From contig JAEWOS010000003.1 in assembly GCA_023460855.1 (NCBI GenBank), positions 1 to 64,000 of the forward strand: DNA of 64,000 bases. The letters are read 5' to 3'. The position numbers and the translations under genes were made by a program. This DNA comes from Bacteroidota bacterium. GTDB lineage: Bacteria > Bacteroidota > Bacteroidia > Flavobacteriales > Weeksellaceae. Under the pieces are notes generated by a model. It searched no databases. It had not been told where the DNA came from and was given only the letters and a program-made list of their open reading frames with translations. Numbering within the stretch: the stretch's first letter is position 1; each line of letters opens with the position of its first letter. Of this stretch, positions 19,101 to 28,354 are shown in pieces.

Positions 19101-19313
19101 TTAAGCAGCTTTTTTACCGCTGCTCTTTTTGGCTGTAGCAGTGCACTGTGATGTGCAGTTTTTGTGATCCTTCATATCACAGGCTTTCGCCGTCTTTTTT
19201 TCGCCCATATTACAATGTTTCTTGCTGTCTGCGCAACAAGATTTCTTTGGTGTTTGCTGTGCAAAAGTCAGACTGAATGCTGCAATTGCCAGAACTGAAA
19301 ATACTTTTTTCAT
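19101..19313 (-). CDS. small Cys/Lys-rich secreted protein
   Basis: 70 residues from the ATG at 19313; the open frame extends 9 codons further, but MKKVFSVLAIAAFSLTFAQQ is a clean signal peptide. The mature chain of about 50 residues carries six cysteines (CC, HC, AC, NC, QC), four of them within ACDMKDHKNCTSQC and preceding sequence, with several His and many Lys. This looks like a periplasmic or secreted metal-binding peptide, but the family is not recognised and the function is unknown. A TATTTTTG promoter box occurs on the minus strand just upstream (about 19344-19351) and a terminator lies immediately downstream, so it is a single-gene unit. Confidence 0.72.
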   Translation of the reverse strand: MKKVFSVLAIAAFSLTFAQQTPKKSCCADSKKHCNMGEKKTAKACDMKDHKNCTSQCTATAKKSSGKKAA

Positions 19314-19349
19314 TCCTAAATTATTATTTATACAATACAAAAATAGTAT

Positions 19350-20627
19350 TTATTTTGATAGAATATCCAGTAATTTTTCAAGAGCAATTCCACGCGATCC
19401 TTTCAGCAGCAGATTGTCAGTTTTAAGCGGATTTTCCTGAAGATATTCCTGAACTTCGGCAGTATTCCGGAACCGGTTACCTCCAGGATTTGCTTCGAAA
19501 AAATTTTCGCCCACGGTAATTACGTTATCGAATCCCAGATCTTGGGTGAGGTTCAGAATTGAGGTATGTTCCGCACCACTCTGATCACCGAGTTCCAGCA
19601 TATCACCTAAAATCACCGTTTTGCTGCCTTCAAAATCTACAAAATTCCGTAGTGCCTCATTCATTGAACTCGGGTTGGCGTTGTAGGTATCTAGAACCAT
19701 GGTTCTCCCGTTCCGGCGCACCACCTGCGAACGCATATTTGTAGGAACATACTCAGTAATTGCTCTGCAGATCAGGTCCGGTTCTACACCAAAATGAAGT
19801 CCGAATGCAGCGGCCGCAGAAAGATTGGAAAAATTATAGGAGCCGGTAAGCTGACTGATACAGCTGATTTCTCCGAAATCAATACCTACAAAATGAGCGC
19901 GGTCTGTTTTCCGAAAGAAGTAGTCTGCATTCTCGGAACCGAAACTAATGACAGAATTCATTCCTTCGGATTGTTTTTTCTGAAGATCATCTGCCTGATT
20001 AATTAAGACCGTTTTGCCGTTATTTTTCAAATAATCGTACAGTTCCGACTTGCCTTTAATCACCCCTTCTATTCCGCCGAAGCCTTCCAGATGTGCCTTT
20101 CCGAAGTTCGTGATATAGCCGTAATCTGGTGCGGCAATTTCACACAGGGCAGCAATTTCCTGCTGGTGATTGGCACCCATTTCGATCACCGCCAGGTTAT
20201 GATGGGATTTCACAGACAGTACAGTCATTGGAACGCCGATATGATTGTTCAGGTTTCCGAATGTGAACTGAACATTATATTTCTGAGAGAGCACTGCATG
20301 AATAAGCTCTTTGGTTGTGGTTTTGCCGTTGCTTCCGGTAAGCCCGATAAATGGAATCGATAATTGCTTTCTGTGGTATTTCGCAAGTTGCTGCAGGAAT
20401 TTCAGCGTAGAAGGAACAAAGAAAATATTTCGTGACGGATCAGCGAAATCAGTATCTTCAACAATCACTGCCAAGGCACCATCTTCCACTGCCTGTGAAG
20501 CCTGAGTTGCTGCATTGAAATTCTCTCCCGAAAATGCAAAGAAAATATCTCCCTGCTGAACTTTTCTGCTGTCGATTACCGCTTCACGAAAGTTTTCAAA
20601 CCTGTGATAAAATGATTCGATTTCCAT
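19350..20627 (-). CDS. murF: UDP-N-acetylmuramoyl-tripeptide--D-Ala-D-Ala ligase
   Basis: 425 residues of the Mur ligase family. The ATP loop GLTGSNGKTTTKEL is at about 95-108; NLNNHIGVPMTVL and VIEMGANHQQEI match the central domain, and VLDTYNANPSSMNEALRNF is the diagnostic MurF stretch. It joins D-Ala-D-Ala to UDP-MurNAc-tripeptide in the cytoplasm, the last cytosolic step in stem-peptide building. The ATG at 20627 is the family start. It stands alone here, outside a dcw cluster, downstream of gldJ with a terminator between them. Confidence 0.95.
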   Translation of the reverse strand: MEIESFYHRFENFREAVIDSRKVQQGDIFFAFSGENFNAATQASQAVEDGALAVIVEDTDFADPSRNIFFVPSTLKFLQQLAKYHRKQLSIPFIGLTGSNGKTTTKELIHAVLSQKYNVQFTFGNLNNHIGVPMTVLSVKSHHNLAVIEMGANHQQEIAALCEIAAPDYGYITNFGKAHLEGFGGIEGVIKGKSELYDYLKNNGKTVLINQADDLQKKQSEGMNSVISFGSENADYFFRKTDRAHFVGIDFGEISCISQLTGSYNFSNLSAAAAFGLHFGVEPDLICRAITEYVPTNMRSQVVRRNGRTMVLDTYNANPSSMNEALRNFVDFEGSKTVILGDMLELGDQSGAEHTSILNLTQDLGFDNVITVGENFFEANPGGNRFRNTAEVQEYLQENPLKTDNLLLKGSRGIALEKLLDILSK

Positions 20628-20630
20628 GGG

Positions 20631-20668
20631 TTCAAAAATAAAAAATCCTTCCGTAACCGGAAGGATTT
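20631..20668 (-). terminator. Rho-independent terminator after gldJ
   Basis: AAATCCTTCCG (20643-20653) pairs perfectly with CGGAAGGATTT (20658-20668) over a 4-nt loop. The T-run on the minus strand extends through the space upstream of murF. Confidence 0.85.
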
Positions 20669-20687
20669 ATATCATACAGAACACAAA

Positions 20688-22289
20688 TTATCTTCTTGTT
20701 CTTCCTTTGTCGTTATCACTTGCATCCTGCGCTACACGGAAACCAATCCAGCCTGCAGCACTGTGCTCTTTCTTGTATCTTCTCTGTCCCGGATCCAGCC
20801 AGTAAGCTGTATCCTGCCATGAACCGCCTTTTACAACTCTGATATCGTTTGAGATTGCGGAAGTTCTTGCTCCACGGTCATTTTCCAGAATTACGTTTCC
20901 TCTCGCATCAACAACGAAGTTGGTTCTAGGTCCGTTGTACATATTGTAACCATCTGCACTGTCGGACTGTGTTCTGTAATCAAGAGAGGACTGTCTGTCA
21001 CCATCCCTGAAGTTACCGAAGTCTGCAATAGTTTCTCTCTGGAACTGGCCAGGAAGATTCTTGTAGATCAGACGTCCATCAGCAAGTGTATCGTATCTTA
21101 CAGTTTCAGTATCCACTTTCGCATAAGAACCGTCACCGTTTCTCAGAATTTTCTGTGGAGCATTTCCTCTGTAGTAGTTGAAGTCGTTATATTCAGAATC
21201 GATGATCGGTCTGTAGATATCAGCAACCCATTCAGAAACGTTTCCGTACATACCGTAGATACCGATATCGTTTGAAGGATACTGCTTCACATCAGATGTT
21301 CTGGCAGATCCGTCATTTTTCCATCCTGCAGGACCGGAATAGTCACCACGGCCATATTTGAAGTTTTCAAGGAACATTCCCTCGTTCCTTCCTTTTTCGC
21401 CACGAAGTTCCTGAACCATTGGTGGTTTTTCTGTATACAGGTTATAAACTCTGTTCTTTGCCATACCAAGAGCTGCAAATTCCCACTCTACTTCAGTAGG
21501 AAGACGGAACTTGGTAACCATTGCAGAATTAGGAGCACCGTTCGCTGCAATAATTCTTTGGTTGGCAGATTTCATACCTGTTTTCTGAGCCATTCTCTGG
21601 TCGTTGATGTAAGCCTTCAGTTCCGGATCATTCGCTTTGAATTTATCCATGTTGAATGCTGCACCGCCCATGTTGTTGGACTCGTTGATATAAAAATCTT
21701 TATCGATAATACCTGCATCCATCAGCGCTTTTTCGTTTGCTCTGTCAGTCAGCCAGTCGCAGTACTTGTTTGCCTGGCTCCAGGTAACACCTACCACAGG
21801 ATAGTAATCGAACTGCGGAGATCTCAGATATGTTTCATTAAAATCATTTCTGGAAAGCTGGTTGTTCCAAAGCAAAGTATCCGGAAGCGCACCGTTGTAG
21901 ATTTCACGGTAAGTTGGATCAGCCGGTGGGAAAACATACTTCAGCCAGGTCAGGTATTCACGATATTCGTAGTTTGTAATTTCTGTTTCGCCGATATAAA
22001 AAGAACTAACCTGCATTCTGCGGGGTGAGTTATTCCAATCATGCATTACATCATCCTTAACAAGGCCCATTGTAAAAGTTCCTCCCTCAACATACACCAT
22101 TCCTGGCCATCCTTTCATGTTCTGCTGCTTACCAGCGAAGAACCATCCTTTGGAGTCATTAGGCTTCCATCCGGTCTTACTAACAAAACCTTTTGTACCA
22201 CCACCTTTATTGACACCTGAACCTCCGCAGCTGGTAAGTGCCAAGGTAGAACCTAACGCTAATAATGAAAACAACTTTAGTTTTTTCAT
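20688..22289 (-). CDS. gldJ: gliding motility / type IX secretion lipoprotein GldJ
   Basis: 533 residues from the ATG at 22289, which begins MKKLKLFSLLALGSTLALTSC with lipid-anchor Cys21; upstream codons in frame do not form a signal. The body is a formylglycine-generating-enzyme/sulfatase-modifying-factor fold: MVYVEGGTFTMG near 80, FRLPTEVEWEFAALG, YGNVSEWVADIYRP and VVKGGSWQDTAYW. GldJ uses this fold structurally, without known catalysis. In Flavobacterium it anchors the gliding machinery and is required for stability of GldK and for T9SS function. It lies divergent to porU-porV, the usual flavobacterial arrangement. GldK is the alternative with a similar fold, but GldK normally sits with gldLMN, so GldJ fits better. 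Confidence 0.95.
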   Translation of the reverse strand: MKKLKLFSLLALGSTLALTSCGGSGVNKGGGTKGFVSKTGWKPNDSKGWFFAGKQQNMKGWPGMVYVEGGTFTMGLVKDDVMHDWNNSPRRMQVSSFYIGETEITNYEYREYLTWLKYVFPPADPTYREIYNGALPDTLLWNNQLSRNDFNETYLRSPQFDYYPVVGVTWSQANKYCDWLTDRANEKALMDAGIIDKDFYINESNNMGGAAFNMDKFKANDPELKAYINDQRMAQKTGMKSANQRIIAANGAPNSAMVTKFRLPTEVEWEFAALGMAKNRVYNLYTEKPPMVQELRGEKGRNEGMFLENFKYGRGDYSGPAGWKNDGSARTSDVKQYPSNDIGIYGMYGNVSEWVADIYRPIIDSEYNDFNYYRGNAPQKILRNGDGSYAKVDTETVRYDTLADGRLIYKNLPGQFQRETIADFGNFRDGDRQSSLDYRTQSDSADGYNMYNGPRTNFVVDARGNVILENDRGARTSAISNDIRVVKGGSWQDTAYWLDPGQRRYKKEHSAAGWIGFRVAQDASDNDKGRTRR

Positions 22290-22446
22290 AGTATGTAAAA
22301 ATATTTTCAAAGCACAAAGAAAAAATAAATTTCTCAATTAATCAAGAGAAATTATTGATTTTTTCAAACGATAACAACTTAATTTTATTGCATCATATCA
22401 TTTCTTTGAAAAATTCGTTTAATTTGTATCTCCGAAAAAATACCTT

Positions 22447-25400
22447 ATGATCAGACGTTTGCAGGCATTGTTTTTCCTGACATTTACCGCAATTTTTTTT
22501 CATGCACAAACCACCACTATTGAATGGCAGCAGGGGCGAATTCAGGATTTTGGCACGTACAAATTTACGCTCCCTTATTTTGCGACACACGAATTTTCCT
22601 TTGCACAGAATAATATTTTTCTGCACCGTAAAATTGCCGTAGCCGAAAACAGCATCGCTGTTGAAAATCTGGTTTGGAACCCTGTTCCTGAAGCAGAACT
22701 TTTTCAGCTGAACAGACATGCACTAACGGAAAAAGACGAAATTTCGATTTCTTATTCCACAGTAAAAAATGAGCGTTTCGCAAACATTTCAGTGGCTACT
22801 TTCAAGAAATCAGGCAATCAGATTCTAAGGCTTTCTTCATTCGCAATCGTTACGAAACCAGCCTCCAATCCTACTTACGGGGAAAAGGTTGGCACCACCA
22901 ACAATCCGCTTTCCGCCGGAACTTTTCACAAAATAAAAGTGGACAGATCGGGAATTTTCAAAATAACAAAGGATTTTCTTTCCAGCAACGGCATCAACGT
23001 TGCCGGCGTGAACCCGCAAAACCTGAGAGTGTACGGTAACGGAGGAATTATGCTTCCGGAGAACAATCAGGATATTCGTTATGACGCACTGCAGGAAAAC
23101 GCAATCGAAGTTGTGGGAGAAAGTGACGGTGTCTGGAATGACGGAGATTATGCACTGTTTTACGCTCAGGGTCCGCACGGTTATAATTTGTATGACAACG
23201 GCAACGGCGGAGGTATTAAGAGACAGGAAACCAGAAGTGATCCCGCGCAGCATCTGAAAAATATTTATGAAGATTTCTCGTATTATTTCATCAGTTTTGA
23301 TAACGGGCCTGGAAAAAGAGTTCAGACCCAGGACGAAATACTTCCGGCAAATCTCATTACAAGATACGACGATTACCAGTTCATTAACGAGGACGAGGCA
23401 AACCTGATGAAACTGGGCAGAACCTGGGTGGACGATACTCCGTTTATTGCGCCAAAGGCTGTAACATTTACCACCAAATCGCCGGTTCAGCCCGGAGATG
23501 AAATCCGTTACCGGGCTAAAGTAATCGCCTATAACGCCAACGCGGCAAACATTGCAATTGATCTCAACAGCCAGAATCCGTACAATGCTTCCATTGGCGG
23601 GAATGTAGAATACTCTCCAGTGCTATATAACGGGATTTCTACAAATATGCAGGGTAATACACTGACATTCAACTTTAATCCGAATATCGGCGCCAATCCG
23701 AACGCCACTTTTTATTTTGATTACGCCGAAGTTCAGTACAAAGAAAACCTGACGTTCACAGGAGACCAAATGAACTTCCGGGATTTCGCTATCGTAACTG
23801 GATCCGGAACACTTCATGGATTTTCAGTCTCCAACAGCAGTACATTGGAGCAGATTTGGGATGTCTCTGACATTACGAACGCCAAAAGACGTGTGAATAA
23901 ATCAGGAAACAATTCTGTATTCGATTTCGGATACCGGGCAGATTATACGGTTTTTAACAATGAATTTGTCGCTTTCCGTGCAGATGCTGCATTTTCGCCA
24001 ACTTATGTCGGGCCGGTTCAAAGCCAGAATTTGCAGGCGCTGCAGAATATTGATTATTTAGTACTCACTGTTCCTTCACTTATGGGACAGGCGCAGCGTA
24101 TAGCAAATTATCACCAGAACAATACCAATTTGACTACGCAGGTGGTCGATATTGGCCAGATTTACAATGAATACAGCAGTGGCGGACAGGATTTAACTGC
24201 GCTCAGGGATTTCATTACCGAACTGAACAGACCCGCAGGTGAATTGCAGTACGTTTTCATCCTTGGTGATGCAAGCTACGATTTTAAAAACCGGGTTACC
24301 AACAACTCCAATATCGTACCGGCTTATCAGAGTGAGGAAAGCGGTAATTATGTTTCCTCCTTTGTAATGGACGATTACATTGTGATGACTGAACCGCAGG
24401 TAAACTCCAATCTCTTGGGTATTATTCCGGATATTCCGGTTGGAAGACTTCCTGCTGCAACTTTGCAGGAAGCCACGGTGATGGTCGATAAAACTCTGGC
24501 CTACTACAACAGCAAACCGGGACAGTCCACACCTTTTGGTGTCTGGAGAATGAAAATGGATTACGTGGCGGATGACGATCACAATGAGACGAGCACTGCA
24601 ATTCCTTTTCACACGATTGTAAATGATGCTATTGTAAATATTTTTGAAGGAACAACCGACAAACCGGAGTATAATATCCGCAAACTGTATCTGGATTCGT
24701 TTGTTCAGCAGAGTTCTGCAGGTGGTCCGCGATATCCGCAAGTGAACCAGGCAATTACCAACGACCTTTCCAATTCACTTTTCATGCTGTATTTCGGGCA
24801 TGGCGGAATAAATGGCTGGGCTCAGGAACGTGTTTTCACACTGCAGGAAATTCAGGCCATGAACAACTACAACAACATCTACAGCCGTTTTCCGCTGATC
24901 ACTACCATCACGTGTGAATTTACATTATGGGACGAACCGAATACTGCATCTGCCGGAGAACAGGTGATCAAGTTTCCAACCGGAGGAGCAGCAAACATGA
25001 TTACTTCAAGCCGCGCAATTTTCATCAATTACGCTGAACGTTTTACTGAAACCTATCTTGATGAGCTTTTCGAACTGCATGGCGACGATTTTCTTTCGGT
25101 AGGGAAAACTTTCCTTGAAGCCAAAAGAATTCACGGACCGGCAAATGATCATTTCAAGGTAAATGTTCTTGGAGATCCCGCGATGAAACTGTCGCGGCCA
25201 AAAAGACAGGCAGTTGTGAACAGTATTGTCACTCCGGTTCCGGGTCTCATGAGAGCACTGGATTTTGTGCAGATTCAGGGACAGGTAAATCTGCCGAACG
25301 GAACACTTAATACCGGCTTCAATGGAGAAGTAACAGTGAATATCTTTGATAAAAGACTGAACAAAACAACCCTGAATAATGACGGAATTCTCAATCCGGT

Positions 25401-26331
25401 GCTCACTTACACTGAGGAAGGAAATGCCATTATAAAAGCCACAGGAAATGTGGTGGATGGACTTTTCACCGTAGAATTTTATGTACCGTACAACATCAAC
25501 TACACTGTGGGAACGGGAAGAATGCTCGTGTACGCACACAACAACCAGGAAGATGTTTTCAACAATTCTGCCATTCAGATCGGGGATATCAATCCGAACG
25601 GAATTAACGACAACGAACCACCACGCGTAAAACTGTACATGAACAATGTGCATTTTGCAGACGGAGGTATCACAGACCGCGATCCTATGCTGCTTGCGTG
25701 TATTACAGATGATACCGGAATTAATTCAACAGGAGCTGGAATCGGGCATGATATCACTGTTTATCTCGACGGTGAAATTATCAATACTATTGTTCTGAAC
25801 GATTTTTACAATCCGGGTGACGGTCTCGGCTGCAGTGAGCCTACTTTAAAAAATTACCAGAAAGGGTATGTTTCCTATCCGTTTCGAAATCTGGCGCCGG
25901 GTGAGCATACGCTTACCTTCAAAGTGTGGGATATCAACAATAATTCAACCACCGAAACGCTCAGATTTATTGTAAAAGAAGAAGGTGACCAGCAAATGGT
26001 TATTAACAGACTTCTGAACTGGCCGAATCCTTTTACCAATAAAACCTATATCCAGTTCGAGCATAACTGCGATGATATAGTTGACGTAAATGTGCAGATT
26101 TTCACCATAACCGGAAAACTGGTGCGCACCATGAGCCAGTCGGTTTCCGGAGAACCTTTCTTTGAAGGATACAGAACGCCAAGACAGGCGATTGAATGGG
26201 ACGGAAAAGATGACTTCGGAGATACTGTAGCGAAAGGAACCTATATTTTCAAGGTTTATGCACGGAGCCAAAATCAGGAAAAATGCAAAGGAGGGGCTAC
26301 AGCTGCCGAAAAAATGGTGATGCTGAAGTAA
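22447..26331 (+). CDS. porU: type IX secretion system sortase PorU
   Basis: 1294 residues with signal peptide (MIRRLQALFFLTFTAIFFHA). The central gingipain-type C25 peptidase domain holds the catalytic pair: His785 in YFGHGGINGW and Cys823 in ITTITCEFTLW. The C-terminus has an FlgD-Ig-like region (LNWPNPFTNKTYIQFEH ... GDTVAKGTYIFKVYARS) similar to T9SS sorting domains. PorU removes the C-terminal sorting signal of T9SS cargo on the cell surface and attaches A-LPS or other anchors. Length agrees with known PorU proteins of about 1150-1280 residues. It is followed by porV after 45 nt and faces gldJ across a 157-nt shared promoter region. Confidence 0.96.
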   Translation: MIRRLQALFFLTFTAIFFHAQTTTIEWQQGRIQDFGTYKFTLPYFATHEFSFAQNNIFLHRKIAVAENSIAVENLVWNPVPEAELFQLNRHALTEKDEISISYSTVKNERFANISVATFKKSGNQILRLSSFAIVTKPASNPTYGEKVGTTNNPLSAGTFHKIKVDRSGIFKITKDFLSSNGINVAGVNPQNLRVYGNGGIMLPENNQDIRYDALQENAIEVVGESDGVWNDGDYALFYAQGPHGYNLYDNGNGGGIKRQETRSDPAQHLKNIYEDFSYYFISFDNGPGKRVQTQDEILPANLITRYDDYQFINEDEANLMKLGRTWVDDTPFIAPKAVTFTTKSPVQPGDEIRYRAKVIAYNANAANIAIDLNSQNPYNASIGGNVEYSPVLYNGISTNMQGNTLTFNFNPNIGANPNATFYFDYAEVQYKENLTFTGDQMNFRDFAIVTGSGTLHGFSVSNSSTLEQIWDVSDITNAKRRVNKSGNNSVFDFGYRADYTVFNNEFVAFRADAAFSPTYVGPVQSQNLQALQNIDYLVLTVPSLMGQAQRIANYHQNNTNLTTQVVDIGQIYNEYSSGGQDLTALRDFITELNRPAGELQYVFILGDASYDFKNRVTNNSNIVPAYQSEESGNYVSSFVMDDYIVMTEPQVNSNLLGIIPDIPVGRLPAATLQEATVMVDKTLAYYNSKPGQSTPFGVWRMKMDYVADDDHNETSTAIPFHTIVNDAIVNIFEGTTDKPEYNIRKLYLDSFVQQSSAGGPRYPQVNQAITNDLSNSLFMLYFGHGGINGWAQERVFTLQEIQAMNNYNNIYSRFPLITTITCEFTLWDEPNTASAGEQVIKFPTGGAANMITSSRAIFINYAERFTETYLDELFELHGDDFLSVGKTFLEAKRIHGPANDHFKVNVLGDPAMKLSRPKRQAVVNSIVTPVPGLMRALDFVQIQGQVNLPNGTLNTGFNGEVTVNIFDKRLNKTTLNNDGILNPVLTYTEEGNAIIKATGNVVDGLFTVEFYVPYNINYTVGTGRMLVYAHNNQEDVFNNSAIQIGDINPNGINDNEPPRVKLYMNNVHFADGGITDRDPMLLACITDDTGINSTGAGIGHDITVYLDGEIINTIVLNDFYNPGDGLGCSEPTLKNYQKGYVSYPFRNLAPGEHTLTFKVWDINNNSTTETLRFIVKEEGDQQMVINRLLNWPNPFTNKTYIQFEHNCDDIVDVNVQIFTITGKLVRTMSQSVSGEPFFEGYRTPRQAIEWDGKDDFGDTVAKGTYIFKVYARSQNQEKCKGGATAAEKMVMLK

Positions 26332-26350
26332 AAAATTTAAAATTAATTTA

Positions 26351-26358
26351 TATATTTG
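26351..26358 (+). promoter_or_regulatory. possible internal promoter before porV
   Basis: TATATTTG matches TAnnTTTG exactly, in the 45-nt gap between porU and porV, ending 18 nt before the porV ATG. Confidence 0.4.
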
Positions 26359-26376
26359 GACGTTAAAATTGATGAT

Positions 26377-27534
26377 ATGGATATAAAGAAGAAACTGCTT
26401 TTAGGACTTGGGCTTGGAATTTGTTTCACTGCATCAGCGCAGTTCAGACCGGTTCTTACCGGTGCACCTTTCCTGCGCGTTGCGCCGGATGCGAGATCCG
26501 GAGGTATGGGAGACCAGGGTGTTGCTACTTCCGCAGACGTTTACTCACAGTTCTGGAACGCGGCAAAATATCCTTTCAGCAGAAGTACTTCTGCAGTCGG
26601 TGTTAACTATACACCGTACATGGGAAAACTTACCAATGATGTTTTCCTGCTTTATGGCTCCTATTACAGATTTCTGGGTGAAGAAGAGCGTTCTACAATC
26701 TCTGCCAGTATTTATTATTTCAATATGGGTGCTGTGGATCTTACCAGATATGTTTCACCGGGTGTTATAGCCAGTGAAGGTACCGCAAAACCTAATGAAT
26801 TCGCAATTGACGTAGCTTATGCACTTCGTCTTTTTGATCCATTCTCGTTGGCGGTTACAGGACGTTACATCCGTTCGGATCTTTCCGGAGGTTTTAACAC
26901 CGATACCACACTGAAAGCCGCAAATAGTTTTGCTTTGGATATTTCCGGTTACTACGCAAGTGAACCTTTTTCGGGTCTCGGAGGTATGGAAAACAGCGTT
27001 ACGGCAGGTTTCGCACTTCAGAACTTAGGTCCGAAACTGGATTATACCGGTGATGATAATTCCAGATCCTACCTTCCTTCAATGGCAAGGCTGGGTGCTG
27101 GATACAACGTTTTCATCGACAATAACAGCAAAGTAGGAATCAGCGCTGAAGCTTCAAAAATTCTGGCTCCCGGAGCTGAAGATTCCGGACGAAGAACGAG
27201 AACAGGTGAGCCGATTTACGAAGTTCCGAATGTTGGAGTGATCGAAGGAATCGGAAAATCTTTCAGCAACGAAAAAAGCATCATGTATTCCGGTGCGCTG
27301 GAATATTCCTATGACAACGCATTCTTCGTAAGAGGCGGTTATTTCCACGAAAGTGAAGTACAGGGAGCAAGAAATTTTGCAACTGCAGGTCTGGGTCTGA
27401 AATACAACGCATTCTCGCTGGACGTTTCTTACCTGATCAATACTTCGAAAATCAATACTGCACTGGACAATACCCTTCGTTTTGGTCTTACATGGCATAT
27501 TGGTGAAGAAACTGCTTACGCTGCAGATTACTAG
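26377..27534 (+). CDS. porV: type IX secretion outer-membrane protein PorV (LptO)
   Basis: 385 residues from the ATG at 26377 (MDIKKKLLLGLGLGICFTASAQ signal peptide); a TTG seven codons upstream is open but adds no signal. The mature part has the FadL-like barrel pattern and the conserved N-terminal segment ITVAPDARSGGMGDQG-like stretch (here LRVAPDARSGGMGDQGVATS) followed by FWNAAKYPF, diagnostic of PorV/LptO. PorV shuttles T9SS cargo from the Sov translocon to PorU and forms the attachment complex with it. The pair porU-porV is conserved in Bacteroidetes. Terminator follows at 27560-27588. Confidence 0.95.
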   Translation: MDIKKKLLLGLGLGICFTASAQFRPVLTGAPFLRVAPDARSGGMGDQGVATSADVYSQFWNAAKYPFSRSTSAVGVNYTPYMGKLTNDVFLLYGSYYRFLGEEERSTISASIYYFNMGAVDLTRYVSPGVIASEGTAKPNEFAIDVAYALRLFDPFSLAVTGRYIRSDLSGGFNTDTTLKAANSFALDISGYYASEPFSGLGGMENSVTAGFALQNLGPKLDYTGDDNSRSYLPSMARLGAGYNVFIDNNSKVGISAEASKILAPGAEDSGRRTRTGEPIYEVPNVGVIEGIGKSFSNEKSIMYSGALEYSYDNAFFVRGGYFHESEVQGARNFATAGLGLKYNAFSLDVSYLINTSKINTALDNTLRFGLTWHIGEETAYAADY

Positions 27535-27559
27535 ATTCGATTACAATTCTAAAATACAG

Positions 27560-27588
27560 GCCGTTTCTTTTTGAAGCGGCTTTTTTTT
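27560..27588 (+). terminator. Rho-independent terminator after porV
   Basis: GCCGTTTC (27560-27567) pairs with GAAGCGGC (27573-27580), one G-T wobble, followed by eight T. Confidence 0.85.
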
Positions 27589-27608
27589 ATGTAAGTTTTA
27601 CAAACACG

Positions 27609-27640
27609 AAAAATCCCATCCGGGAAAACCGAGGATGGGA
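27609..27640 (-). terminator. Rho-independent terminator for the 27662-28039 gene
   Basis: TCCCATCC (27614-27621) pairs with GGATGGGA (27633-27640); on the minus strand a run of five T follows. Confidence 0.75.
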
Positions 27641-27661
27641 CTCTATATAAATTTTTGATTT

Positions 27662-28039
27662 CTATTCGCCGAAATGCGCTTTCACAGTATTCAAAACCTG
27701 CTCGTCACTCATTTGCTGTGAGCTGTCGAGGCTGATTTTTAAATTTTTATACTGCGCCGTATCGTTAAGGTGTCGTTTTAATTCTTCCTGAATCGTTCCC
27801 GGACCTGTAAGAAAAAGTTCGGTGCTGTTTGTAATCATATGCTCAATTTCCTTGAAAAACTTCGCTTTCGTAGTCTGAGCTGAATTGTGCGCCGTATTTT
27901 CATTTGAATTTCCGTGCTGAGCCTCATGTTTTATCGGGCTGCACAGAAAAAATTTAAAAGCATTCTGATCATCGTGATTTTTCGCTACCACAGCTTTGGA
28001 ATTATCAATCCAAAGACCGGCTAATTTTCTGTCTTTCAT
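27662..28039 (-). CDS. hypothetical protein, weakly eRF1/Pelota-domain-like
   Basis: 125 residues, cytosolic. It starts MKDRKLAGLWIDNSKAVVAK, where an early beta-strand with WIDNSKA resembles the first strand of eRF1/Pelota-type translational-machinery domains; the second half has FFKEIEHMITNSTELFLTGPG followed by TIQEELKRHL, similar to the same fold's helix-strand with a GPG turn. A His/Asn/Gln-rich linker (about 37-57) separates the halves. The resemblance is by pattern only, and I do not assign a function. It sits alone between porV and a small membrane protein and has its own terminator. Confidence 0.6.
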   Translation of the reverse strand: MKDRKLAGLWIDNSKAVVAKNHDDQNAFKFFLCSPIKHEAQHGNSNENTAHNSAQTTKAKFFKEIEHMITNSTELFLTGPGTIQEELKRHLNDTAQYKNLKISLDSSQQMSDEQVLNTVKAHFGE

Positions 28040-28093
28040 AATTTCATTTATTTAATGTTGATTTTAATCTGCAATAATGGTACAAATGAGCTG

Positions 28094-28354
28094 TTAAGGA
28101 GTGTTAAAAAGTTCATTAACATCCCATTCGCCGTTTGCATAAAATACACCGCCGACAGCAATCAGCAGAAGTAAAATGAAAATGATCACAAGCGCCTTTT
28201 GTTTCTTCAGAACAGCCAGCAGCAAAAGACCGGCGATCCCCGGAATCAGCAGAATAATTTTCTCATTCAGATCCCGCATGAAAACTGATGCCGCAATAAT
28301 GACCAGACAGGCAATCCTGATCCACGGTTCACGTTTTAAAATCTTTTCAGTCAT
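28094..28354 (-). CDS. small membrane protein
   Basis: 86 residues. Two or three hydrophobic spans are visible (about 12-26 LVIIAASVFM, 33-48 ILLIPGIAGLLLLAVL, 54-72 LVIIFILLLLIAVGGVFYAN) with a short acidic tail. Its start overlaps the stop codon of the upstream glycosyltransferase by 4 nt (ATGA), so the two are translationally coupled. Family unknown. Coupling suggests a helper or membrane partner of the glycosyltransferase, but this is inference. Confidence 0.7.
   Translation of the reverse strand: MTEKILKREPWIRIACLVIIAASVFMRDLNEKIILLIPGIAGLLLLAVLKKQKALVIIFILLLLIAVGGVFYANGEWDVNELFNTP

Noticed and set aside
20688..22289. GldK instead of GldJ
   Set aside because: Both share the fold, but gldK is usually next to gldLMN; here the neighbours are porU and porV, the gldJ context.
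25006..25653. 215-codon open frame on the minus strand
   Set aside because: Antisense to porU, no start signal or domain; it results from the codon bias of porU.
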